Source: JAFDZV01 sp966128725 (GTDB taxonomy: Bacteria > Bacteroidota > Ignavibacteria > OLB7). From it: a stretch of DNA of 18,738 bases. The stretch lies in the NCBI GenBank assembly GCA_966128725.1, contig CBHYLN010000100.1, forward strand, positions 1 to 18,738. Direction: 5' to 3'. Under the pieces are notes generated by a model, which saw only the letters and a list, made by a program, of their open reading frames with translations, made no database searches and was not told the DNA's origin. Below, one piece after another: positions 8,047-16,293 of the stretch; position 1 is the first letter of the stretch; each line of letters opens with the position of its first letter. The translations under genes were made by a program, and so were the position numbers.

Positions 8047-9264
8047 TTATGCGCCACCATCCAACAACACCGAACGCACCATCGCGACCTCACGCACGGA
8101 GTGCGTTACGCGTTGTTCGTGCACGCTGGTGCCCAGCGGCCCCCACATGGCATGTTCGCGCGGCAACATCTCCACACGGCAGCGTGCCAGCAACCAGGCC
8201 AACGTGGACTCGGCTCCGCAATTCGCGTTAACGCCGTGCCGGCACAGCCCGTCGAAGCAGCCGCCGCTGTCGGCATCATACAGCCACGCGCTGGAATCAT
8301 TGCGACCGGCGAACCATTCGATTCCGCTTGCCACATGATCGATCCACGCGGCATCCTCGGTTACAGCATAGGCCTCGGCCGAGGCCAGCACAATGGCGCA
8401 GGCATCCAGCGGTTGCTGGTCGAACTGTGCACGCGTTTCACCGCGGGTCATCCACCCTTCGCTGCCAATCAGCGAAAGATGTCCGTCGGCAGCGGTCAGC
8501 AAGGTGGTCAACCATCGCAGCGATCGCAGCCCGGTAGCACGCATGGCCTCGTTGTTCAATCGGCGCGCGGCAACCAGCAGTCCCAGTGGAAGGATCGCAT
8601 TATCGTAGGTAAGGTAATGTTCCGGCCAATGCCATCGCGCAACGTCGTCGTTGGCAAGGGTAAAGCAATTCTCCAGCCGGTTGGCCAACTCATGCATCCT
8701 ATCGGCAATGCTCTGCGATGCCGGATGGCGGTTCAGATAGGCATCGAGGCCAAGGATGGCATACGCCCATGCGCGCGGCGAAGTACATGATTCGGTTGCG
8801 GGCACGGCGCGGTGCAGCAGCCAGGCCGCGGCATCACGCTGTCCCACACCCGGTGCAATGGCGGCGGCCACGCCCGCACCCCACAATGCGCGGCCCTGGG
8901 CATCATCACTGCCGCTGGCTTCGGTCCATCGGCGGTCGTACGTCAGGAAATTCCGGAACCGGCCGGTGTCCTCGTTGAACGCATGGTTCAGAAACGCCAG
9001 ATACGTGGATACAGCGGGACCCAGATCAGGGCCGGCAAGGCCAATCTGATTTCCCCAACAGACGGCGACCAGCGCACGCGCGTTATCGTCGGTGCAATAT
9101 CCATGATCGCGGTGTGGTATCGAAAATCGAGCATGCTGTAATACCCCGGTATCGTCGGTTAATACCCGAAGATGGCGCAGGTTGAGCGCCGGTAGTTTAT
9201 AGGCAAGGTCTCGAAGTTGGTCGGTATCGAGCAGGACGGACATTGGGTTGTTTCCATTTGCCAT
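8047..9264 (-). CDS. (alpha/alpha)6-barrel glycosidase-like protein of the GH130/GT4 cluster
   Basis: About 405 aa, cytosolic, with no signal peptide. Candidate starts are GTG 9297, ATG 9264 and ATG 9243; the last has a weak GGA eight bases upstream, and the conserved-looking part begins just after it. Numbered from 9264, the most distinctive stretch is residues 35-64: LTDDTGVLQHARFSIP followed by GYCTDDNARAL. Later motifs are RRWTEASGSDDAQGRALWGAG, YLTYDNAILPLGLL and NCGAESTLAWLLA. Alternating helices with acidic clusters are typical of (alpha/alpha)6 toroids of glycoside hydrolases and epimerases. Related proteins are commonly found beside GH130 and GT4 genes (recalled from general genome knowledge, not searched). 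The gene starts within about 40 bases of the GH130 stop at 9302, so it is almost certainly co-transcribed. A role in trimming or holding the glycan made by the cluster is inference; the reaction is unknown. Confidence 0.75.
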   Translation of the reverse strand: MANGNNPMSVLLDTDQLRDLAYKLPALNLRHLRVLTDDTGVLQHARFSIPHRDHGYCTDDNARALVAVCWGNQIGLAGPDLGPAVSTYLAFLNHAFNEDTGRFRNFLTYDRRWTEASGSDDAQGRALWGAGVAAAIAPGVGQRDAAAWLLHRAVPATESCTSPRAWAYAILGLDAYLNRHPASQSIADRMHELANRLENCFTLANDDVARWHWPEHYLTYDNAILPLGLLVAARRLNNEAMRATGLRSLRWLTTLLTAADGHLSLIGSEGWMTRGETRAQFDQQPLDACAIVLASAEAYAVTEDAAWIDHVASGIEWFAGRNDSSAWLYDADSGGCFDGLCRHGVNANCGAESTLAWLLARCRVEMLPREHAMWGPLGTSVHEQRVTHSVREVAMVRSVLLDGGA

Positions 9265-9301
9265 CGTTGGCGGTACGGATCGCGGCACGGGAAGCACACT
9301 G

Positions 9302-10807
9302 CTACCACGCGCCTGTTTGTTTGGTCAGCCGCTCCAGCAGGTCGGCAACGGGTATCGTGGCAATGCCGGAGAACGAATCGGAGATGGCATAGGGAATCAC
9401 GAGCACGTCATTGTGAATCATTGCGCCACAGGTATACACCACATTGGGCACGTATCCTTCGCGCTCCTCGGTGTTCGGCGCCAGCAGCGGCTGCTGCAGT
9501 CGGCCAATGATGATCGAGGGATCGTCCAGATCCAGAAGCGTGCAACCAATACAGTACTTCCGCATCGCCCCAACACCATGCGTAAGCACAAGCCAGCCGG
9601 CGGAGGTCTCGATCGGCGAGCCGTTGTTGCCGATCTGGATGAACTCCCACGGCATCAGCGGTGTCTGCAACAGAATGGGCGCGTACCAGAAATGCAGGTG
9701 GTCCGAAAACATGATATAGAGGTTCTCACCGTCCTGCCGTCCCAGCATCGCATACTTGCCATTGATGCGCCGAGGGAACAGCGCCATCCCCTTGTCGTGT
9801 ACGGCTTTCCCGTTCAGTGTCAGCACCTTGAAGGTCATGAAATCGCGGGTCTCGATAAGCTGCGGAAGGATGCGGAAACCATTATAGGCCGTATATGTGG
9901 CGTAGTAGGTGACCGCGCCATCGTCCTCCACGAAGCGAACGAATCGTGCATCCTCGATGCCACGGCTCTCGTTTTCCGACACCGGGAACAGCACCCGTTC
10001 GGAAATCCCATGTTCCACCGGAAACCGAACCACGTAGTTCGAGGTTGCCAGCCACAGCACCGCATTCACCGCCTCGTGTTGCGCGGTCCTTGGAAGAATT
10101 CGTGTGCGGTGGATCTCGACAATCCCGGCCTCCAACTCCGCAAGTGTGAATCGGTCGCCCAGCCGCGCCAGGATCGCGGCGCTCACCTCGTTGTCGGCAC
10201 CTGCCTCGCGCAACGTCAGCTCGAACAGGTTTTTCTCGAAGAAACTGTCGATCATCACGGTGGGCATCTCGATGAACGGTGTGATCGGTTCGAAGTGAAA
10301 CTCGCCATCAGCATCGATCATGCCTTCACGAAATTCCACCGACGAAATATGCCCTTCACCCGTGGCGCGAAAACTCATGATGAAACGCACGGCGCCCTTT
10401 GGAACGCCGCCCTGATCCGGATGCGGAACGATCGACGGGTTAAACATCGCCGCCGCGCTGATCGAATATTCGTGCGTGAAGAACGCGCCGATCAGAAGCT
10501 GGCGCTCGCGCGTGAGCATTGCGGTATCCGGCACGAAATGGGCAACATCGTTGTAGTGGCGAAGGATCGACTCGGTAAAGTGCCGATGCCGGTGGGCAAA
10601 GTCCGTGAAGATGGCGTCCAGCTGCTGCACAACCGCCTCCTGATCCAACGTCATTACACGGGCGATCACATTGCGGATGCGGGCCTCGCCGCCAGGCCTG
10701 AACGGGCGCATGATCACACGCGTGTGTTGCGGCCCTAAACGGTCGGCACGCCGTTTCAACGGCAGAGCGCCGGATGCAAGACTCAGCGGTTCAGCGCTCA
10801 CAAGCAT
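9302..10807 (-). CDS. GH130-family glycosidase/phosphorylase, long form with N-terminal extension
   Basis: A 501-aa cytosolic protein. ATG 10807 is favoured because LPLKRRADRLGPQHTRVIMR appears to belong to the conserved N-terminal part; no Shine-Dalgarno is visible. Residues about 1-115 form a helical extension. The C-terminal part is a five-bladed propeller of GH130 type: MFNPSIVPHP (121-130), FIMSFRATGEGHISSVEFR (142-160), GIEDARF (283-289) with D286 in the position of the proton donor, FPRRINGKYAML (344-355), NNGSPIETSAGWLVLTHGVG (394-413) and GYVPNVVYTCGA (451-462). GH130 members are phosphorylases or hydrolases of beta-mannosides, including 1,2-beta-oligomannan enzymes. Phosphorylase versus hydrolase cannot be decided here. 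It follows the short GH130 gene by 70 bases, with a possible weak terminator in that gap. Confidence 0.9.
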   Translation of the reverse strand: MLVSAEPLSLASGALPLKRRADRLGPQHTRVIMRPFRPGGEARIRNVIARVMTLDQEAVVQQLDAIFTDFAHRHRHFTESILRHYNDVAHFVPDTAMLTRERQLLIGAFFTHEYSISAAAMFNPSIVPHPDQGGVPKGAVRFIMSFRATGEGHISSVEFREGMIDADGEFHFEPITPFIEMPTVMIDSFFEKNLFELTLREAGADNEVSAAILARLGDRFTLAELEAGIVEIHRTRILPRTAQHEAVNAVLWLATSNYVVRFPVEHGISERVLFPVSENESRGIEDARFVRFVEDDGAVTYYATYTAYNGFRILPQLIETRDFMTFKVLTLNGKAVHDKGMALFPRRINGKYAMLGRQDGENLYIMFSDHLHFWYAPILLQTPLMPWEFIQIGNNGSPIETSAGWLVLTHGVGAMRKYCIGCTLLDLDDPSIIIGRLQQPLLAPNTEEREGYVPNVVYTCGAMIHNDVLVIPYAISDSFSGIATIPVADLLERLTKQTGAW

Positions 10808-10823
10808 ATCACGTTTCGTTAGG

Positions 10824-10846
10824 AAAAACGGGCAACCTTCGTGCCC
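10824..10846 (-). terminator. Possible weak intrinsic terminator or attenuator between the two GH130 genes
   Basis: On the minus strand GGGCA, a seven-base loop and TGCCC are followed by GTTTTT (plus-strand stem arms 10830-10834 and 10842-10846, A-run 10824-10828). The stem is only 5 bp, with possible G-U extension. It lies between the stop of the short GH130 gene and the start of the long one, so it could reduce expression of the distal genes. Confidence 0.4.
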
Positions 10847-10877
10847 ACATTGTTCGATCGTCAGGGCCAGATGCGGA

Positions 10878-11825
10878 TTATGACGTTGACGCCAACGCGG
10901 GTCGCGAATGGTGCAGGCATAGCTGAATCAGATCATCGATGCGGGCCGAACCAACACACATCACCGAGTCGGCCGCACCCCAGTAAATCCTCACTGTCCC
11001 GTCTGCCTGCGCTATCGCGCCGCATGTAAACACCACGTTGTCGACGTAGCCGGAAACCTCCCATGGATCCTCGGGTTGCAGGATCCAATCGTCGGCAACG
11101 CCAAGGATATGCGAAGGATCGTCCAACTGATGCAACGCAACACCCAGCCGATACACGGCCCCGCCCATCGTCTGGAACACGCCGTGGTAGATATGCAACC
11201 AACCCGCGGCTGTTTTGATGGGTGTGGCCCCCGGCCCCACCTTCATTTCGTCCCAGTGATATTGCAGCGGGCGCATCACGATCCGGGCATCGCCCCAGTG
11301 GACCAGATCGGGCGAGTAGCTGATCCAGATCGACCACGGCGCGATATCCGAATGGGGCCGCTCCAGCCGCGCATAACGCCCGCCGATCTTCTCGGGAAAG
11401 ATGACAACGTTGCGATGGTCGGCAGTGGTAACAAGCGCCAGGCGCTCCACACTGCCAAAGTCGGTGGTCGCCGCAAGCGCAACGCGCACACCGTGGCGTG
11501 AATACGCACTGTAGGTAAGCAGGTACCGACCATCGATGCCGCAGATGCGCACATCCTCAACACCGTACTCCTCGTAGTCACGGAACGGGGCCACTGTTGC
11601 CGGCACCAGGAACGGCTGCGGGCGTACCACGAATCGGTAGCCATCGGCGCTATCGGCAATGCCGACGATTGAACGCCCGTTGCGGCAATGCGATCGGAAC
11701 AGCATCACATATTCGTTGTTGTACAACGCTACCCCGGCATTGTGTACTGTGGCAACGGGATACGGAACATCGTGGCGGGTAAGGATTGGATTGCCGGGAT
11801 GGCGCCGCACAACAGGATCGTTCAC
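10878..11825 (-). CDS. GH130-family glycosidase/phosphorylase, short form
   Basis: A 315-aa cytosolic enzyme of typical single-domain GH130 length. It starts at GTG 11825, overlapping the TGA of the preceding glycosyltransferase in a four-base GTGA junction, which suggests translational coupling. Propeller motifs: RHPGNPILTRHDVPYP (8-23), a strand ending VMLFRSHCRNG (40-50), GVEDVRI (88-94) with D91 as the expected proton donor, FPEKIGGRYARLERP, SIWISYSPDLVHWG, GPGATPIKTAAGWLHIYHG and GYVDNVVFTCGA. The family is known for phosphorolysis or hydrolysis of beta-1,2- and beta-1,4-mannosides. Two different GH130 proteins side by side suggest sequential or chain-length-specific action, as described for other paired GH130 enzymes. 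Substrate inferred, not shown. Confidence 0.92.
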   Translation of the reverse strand: MNDPVVRRHPGNPILTRHDVPYPVATVHNAGVALYNNEYVMLFRSHCRNGRSIVGIADSADGYRFVVRPQPFLVPATVAPFRDYEEYGVEDVRICGIDGRYLLTYSAYSRHGVRVALAATTDFGSVERLALVTTADHRNVVIFPEKIGGRYARLERPHSDIAPWSIWISYSPDLVHWGDARIVMRPLQYHWDEMKVGPGATPIKTAAGWLHIYHGVFQTMGGAVYRLGVALHQLDDPSHILGVADDWILQPEDPWEVSGYVDNVVFTCGAIAQADGTVRIYWGAADSVMCVGSARIDDLIQLCLHHSRPALASTS

Positions 11826-12907
11826 GGTGATACCTCGCGGGCAATCGCTGCGTTCGGGTGCGCCTCGCCAGCGACAGTTCGGGCCTGTGCCGCATCGGCG
11901 ACGATGTGATGGTACAGCGTCGCGTAATCGGCGGCCATGCGCTGGGCGGTGAAACGTTGCTCCACCTCGGCACGGCAGGCAGCGCGATCGATAAGCGCGA
12001 TCCGCGCAACGGCATCAACCGCCTCGGCAACATTCGCCACCAGAAAACCGGTGCGCTGGTGCGCAATCAGTTCTGGCATGCTGCCACGGTTGAACGCCAC
12101 CACCGGCGTGCCACAGGCCATGGCCTCAACCACCGACAGGCCGAACGGCTCGTTGAAGTTGATCGGATGCAGCAGTGCCAACGCACCGCCAAGCAGCCCG
12201 TCGCGCCGCTCGGGGCCTACACTCCCAACGTACCGTACGGCAGCGCCATCGATATGCGGCGCAACCTCGCGCTCGTAGTAGCCGTGGTCCTGAATGATCC
12301 CGGCAATCACCAGGCGCAACCGGCAGGCGCGGGCAATTGCGATCGCCTCGGCCGTTCCCTTGTCCGGGTGGATCCGGCCAAAATAGACGAGGTATGGATC
12401 GGCCGCGGCTTGAGGCGCGAAACGAACGTTCGCCACGTCGATGCCATGGTAAATCGTGGCGGCGTAGTCCAGATCGGCAGCACGATCGGCGTTGCTGATT
12501 GCGACGTAGTTGGTGACGCCGTTGTATTTCCGGAACACCGGAAGGATTGCCGGTGAGGAAAAGCCGTGGATGGTAGTAACCACGGGCGTTGCAACCAGTT
12601 GGGTGTAGCTGAGCGGAAGAAAATCGAACTGATTGTGGATCACATCGAACTCATCGGCGTGCTCGAACACCTCGGAGATATGGAGGCACTCGCAGACCTT
12701 TGGAATCAACGAACGATCCTCCTCATAACCGGCGGGCACCGTGGCATGCAGCCGGCCAAGCGTACACGAATCGGCGGTGGCGAACAATGTCACGTCCATA
12801 CCGTTGGTCACAAGCGCCTCGGTCAGCAACGACGTCATCCGTTCCCACGGACCATAGTGGCGCGGCGGCGTGCGCCACGCGATCGGAGCAAGCATTGCAA
12901 CGCGCAC
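11822..12907 (-). CDS. GT4-family glycosyltransferase (second of the cluster)
   Basis: A GT-B fold retaining glycosyltransferase, 361 aa from GTG 12907. That start has AAGGA (12917-12921) nine bases upstream and gives MRVAMLAPIAWRTPPRHYGP, the N-terminus expected for the family. ATG 12937 and a longer open frame to 13072 are alternatives, but 12937 lies in a hairpin and the longest version would overlap the upstream gene. Motifs: N-terminal glycine/proline loop (RTPPRHYGPWE, 12-22), HNQFD (91-95), TIHGF (112-116), nucleotide-sugar domain GRIHPDKG (177-184), and the E-x7-E motif in EPFGLSVVEAMACGTPVV with E253 and E261. Such enzymes transfer sugar from GDP- or UDP-sugars in the cytoplasm. The donor is not readable from sequence; GDP-mannose would fit the two GH130 neighbours. 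The C-terminal 30 residues (AQARTVAGEAHPNAA onwards) look like a nonconserved tail. Confidence 0.92.
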   Translation of the reverse strand: MRVAMLAPIAWRTPPRHYGPWERMTSLLTEALVTNGMDVTLFATADSCTLGRLHATVPAGYEEDRSLIPKVCECLHISEVFEHADEFDVIHNQFDFLPLSYTQLVATPVVTTIHGFSSPAILPVFRKYNGVTNYVAISNADRAADLDYAATIYHGIDVANVRFAPQAAADPYLVYFGRIHPDKGTAEAIAIARACRLRLVIAGIIQDHGYYEREVAPHIDGAAVRYVGSVGPERRDGLLGGALALLHPINFNEPFGLSVVEAMACGTPVVAFNRGSMPELIAHQRTGFLVANVAEAVDAVARIALIDRAACRAEVEQRFTAQRMAADYATLYHHIVADAAQARTVAGEAHPNAAIAREVSP

Positions 12908-12934
12908 GTCTGTTTTTCCTTGTTTGATGACACA

Positions 12935-12966
12935 CATGCCGCGCCGTACTGCTGGCCGCGGGCATG
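12935..12966 (-). other. Stable hairpin in the gap between the two glycosyltransferase genes
   Basis: CATGCCGCG (12935-12943) pairs with CGCGGGCATG (12957-12966), a 9-bp stem with one bulged G and a 13-base loop. It begins 28 bases upstream of the preferred GTG 12907 and buries the alternative ATG at 12937. It may set the relative expression or mRNA stability of the two genes, or be incidental to GC richness. Confidence 0.35.
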
Positions 12967-12983
12967 CATACAACCACGAACCC

Positions 12984-14243
12984 TCAGCGACGATCGCTTG
13001 GGCGCAGGTCGAGTCCGGGAGCGCCGGTAAGCAGCAGCGCCTTGGGCCGAAGCGGCATCGGTATGTCGACACGTGATGCCGGGCGCAGTTCGGCGAAGAG
13101 TTTCATGTACGCGTCGGCAACACTGGCCCATCGCATTCCGCGCCCAAATTCAAATGCGTTACGGCGCATGCGGTCCCGCTTCTCGGTATTCTGAATCAGA
13201 TCGATGATCGTGGTGGCCAACGACGTCGGCGAGGCAAACTCAACAAGTGCTCCGCGCCCGTTGGCCAACAGGTCACGCGCATACCAGTACGGCGTTGAAA
13301 CCACCGCCTTCCCCATGCCCACCGCGTATGCCAGGGTGCCACTGGATATCTGTTCGCGATTGGGGTAGGGAGTTACATAGATGGTGCAGGCCCCGAGATA
13401 ATCCCGAAGCTCGCTGTTGGAGAGGTAGTGGTTGTGAAATGTCACGTGGCCCGACAGCCCAAGCGCGGCTACGTTGGCTTCTAGCGCGTGCCGATAACTT
13501 TCCCCTTCGGCGGCGATCACAGCGGGATGCGTGGCACCAACAATCATGTACAGCGCCTCCGGATGCCGCGCAACAATAGCCGGCATCGCCTCGATCATCT
13601 CCTCGATCCCCTTGTTGCGCCCAATCAGCCCAAAGGTCATGATAACCATACGCCCGCCAACGCCCAGACGCTCGGCAAAAGCCGCGGGTTCGGCAAAGGG
13701 CACGTCCGGAATGCCGTGCGCAATCACGTGCACCTTGGCATCAGGCACGCCGTATTGTTCGCTCAGGATGCGCGTGGCGAATGGTGTCAGTACAACAACT
13801 GCGTCGGACGCATCTATCACTTGCCGAAGGCGCGTATGATACGCTGGTGTTGGATTCGATAGAACCGTGTGGAGCGTAGTTACCACGGGCTTGGTGATCG
13901 CCGCCAACAAATCGAGCAGATACCCACCCTCATCGCCGCCAAAAATTCCGAACTCATGTTGAACGGAAACAGCCTCCGCATCGGAGGCATTGATCGCGTT
14001 CGCAATCTTCCGATAGCCTGGGCGATCGTCGCGCGCCAGACAGCCGACCACCTCCACCGGAAAGCGATATCGGCCAGGTGAATCGCTTACAGCACAAACC
14101 GAAACCGACGCAGTTTCGTTGTGCGCGGCGATTGCTGTTACCAGATCGCGCGAGAATGTTGCAATCCCACACTGTTGTGGCGGATACGTCGTGATGCACA
14201 TTACGTGCCGGCCCTTGCCGCCCTGCTTCGCATGATATCTCAT
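12984..14243 (-). CDS. GT4-family glycosyltransferase (first gene of the glycan operon)
   Basis: A 419-aa GT-B glycosyltransferase without signal peptide or membrane segment. ATG 14243 has GGGGGA about five bases upstream; ATG 14201 (residue 15) is an alternative closer to the usual MxxxTYPP start. Motifs: CITTYPPQQCGIATFSRDL (16-34), SVQHEFGIFGG (93-103), TTLHTVL (122-128), IAHGIPD (174-180), FGLIGRNKGIEEMIEAMP (204-221), and an acceptor/donor loop YPNREQISSGTLAYAVGMGK (293-312). In that loop the first Glu of E-x7-E is E297, but the position of the second is Ala305. A cysteine-glycine 'CGIATF' start is typical of a GT4 subgroup. It is the first gene of the minus-strand block, 76 bases before the preferred start of the second transferase. 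Together they probably build a homopolymer or oligosaccharide in the cytoplasm (inference). Confidence 0.92.
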   Translation of the reverse strand: MRYHAKQGGKGRHVMCITTYPPQQCGIATFSRDLVTAIAAHNETASVSVCAVSDSPGRYRFPVEVVGCLARDDRPGYRKIANAINASDAEAVSVQHEFGIFGGDEGGYLLDLLAAITKPVVTTLHTVLSNPTPAYHTRLRQVIDASDAVVVLTPFATRILSEQYGVPDAKVHVIAHGIPDVPFAEPAAFAERLGVGGRMVIMTFGLIGRNKGIEEMIEAMPAIVARHPEALYMIVGATHPAVIAAEGESYRHALEANVAALGLSGHVTFHNHYLSNSELRDYLGACTIYVTPYPNREQISSGTLAYAVGMGKAVVSTPYWYARDLLANGRGALVEFASPTSLATTIIDLIQNTEKRDRMRRNAFEFGRGMRWASVADAYMKLFAELRPASRVDIPMPLRPKALLLTGAPGLDLRPSDRR

Positions 14244-14298
14244 GGAATCCCCCGCCTCATGGACGAATAGAACACGATTACCTCATCAGCGAACACGT

Positions 14299-14322
14299 GT
14301 GTGCGCCCAGGGTGGCGCACAC
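14299..14322. other. 9-bp perfect inverted repeat in the leader of the glycan operon
   Basis: GTGTGCGCC (14299-14307) and GGCGCACAC (14314-14322) flank a six-base loop, 56 bases upstream of the first glycosyltransferase start. It could be a repressor operator or an RNA hairpin in the 5' leader. No U-run follows on either strand, so it is unlikely to be a simple terminator. Confidence 0.4.
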
Positions 14323-14358
14323 GGTGGCCGGAGAATCAGTCCATCTCGTCGTGCCGAG

Positions 14359-14435
14359 CCTGTTGGGGACGCGGTCGTTATGGCGGTATTGCAGCCGGAG
14401 AGATCATCTCCAGTAATAGCCATGCCCCCAACAGG
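14359..14435 (-). other. Candidate structured leader RNA (nested imperfect hairpin)
   Basis: Three nested helices stack in this span: CCTGTTGGGG (14359-14368) with CCCCAACAGG (14426-14435); ATGGC plus TATT (14380-14384, 14387-14390) with AATAGCCAT (14415-14423); and GGAGA (14397-14401) with TCTCC (14407-14411). That makes 24 pairs in 77 bases. The element lies in the 337-base gene-free gap 14244-14580, upstream of the glycan operon. It matches no riboswitch class I recognise. It could be a leader element, a small RNA, or a palindromic mobile remnant. Strand is assigned by the downstream operon only. Confidence 0.4.
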
Positions 14436-14478
14436 ATACTGCTGTCAATCGCGGCTTTCACGGATTCCACACTGCAGA

Positions 14479-14514
14479 AACGGGATGGCCTGCACAAGGG
14501 CAGGCCATCCCGTT
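14479..14514 (-). terminator. 15-bp perfect hairpin terminator of the fumarase gene
   Basis: AACGGGATGGCCTGC (14479-14493) and GCAGGCCATCCCGTT (14500-14514) form a perfect 15-bp stem with a six-base loop, 66 bases past the fumarase stop. On the minus strand it is followed by TCTGCAG, so the U-run is short (GTTTC). It probably separates fumC from the glycan operon. Confidence 0.75.
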
Positions 14515-14580
14515 GATCACGGTCAAACACGGGCCAGGCAACGTTGCCCGGACCCACCACGCAGAAGCCAAAGGCGCTGG

Positions 14581-15978
<1,398 letters not shown>

Positions 15979-16293
15979 GGCCGTGGATCAGATTTGGAAC
16001 GATGTATCCTGCGTTTGCAGCGGGCAAATATCGCCAAGATGCCTGTATCCTGGCGTTACGAATTACGAATCGGGCCTGTGGGCTGGCAGCATCAGCAGTC
16101 GATCGTGCTGCCAATTGTTCGCGATCGGCCCGGTTGTGAAACAAGGCGGGACATTCTTCGCATACAGCGAACTGGCAACAGGGCCTGTCACGGCCTTCGG
16201 CGCTTCCTGCACGCCAACGACGCTACATGCCGGAATGCTGCCGATTGCCCGCGCGACATGCGTATCTTGGCCTCACGCAATACAATGGGAACC
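15979..16293. other. Divergent intergenic region between fumC and the coiled-coil gene
   Basis: No gene was recognised here; the long plus-strand frame that runs through it lacks any family resemblance upstream of 16285. It should hold two divergent promoters. Weak candidates are GATATTTG on the minus strand (16032-16025, 7 of 8 to TAnnTTTG but without a -33 partner) for fumC, and TATCTTGG (16263-16270) for the plus-strand gene. A short direct repeat, GTATCCTG plus CGTT or GCGTT, occurs at 16004-16015 and 16045-16057. Confidence 0.35.

Noticed and set aside
9248..10738. A ~490-codon open frame on the plus strand, antisense to the long GH130 gene
   Set aside because: It mirrors a clear GH130 coding frame; its translation has no domain and is rich in His, Arg and Gln as expected from the complementary strand of high-GC coding DNA.
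14283..14423. A 46-codon minus-strand frame (MAITGDDLSGCNTAITTASP...) in the glycan-operon leader
   Set aside because: No Shine-Dalgarno, its start codon lies in the predicted hairpin, and its composition has no recognisable peptide family. Kept only as the structured element.
14443..14448. TTGACA on the minus strand as a sigma70 -35 box for the glycan operon
   Set aside because: No TATAAT-like -10 at 16-18 bases, and this group usually uses a different promoter consensus.
14537..14548. Palindrome GGCAACGTTGCC near the end of fumC
   Set aside because: As RNA it gives only a 4-bp stem; the 15-bp hairpin next to it explains termination, and one 12-base palindrome alone is weak evidence for an operator.
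15994..16284. N-terminal extension of the coiled-coil protein back to ATG 15994
   Set aside because: Those ~97 residues are Arg/Cys/His-rich without pattern and would fill the whole divergent promoter region with fumC; the plausible starts are 16285 or 16294.
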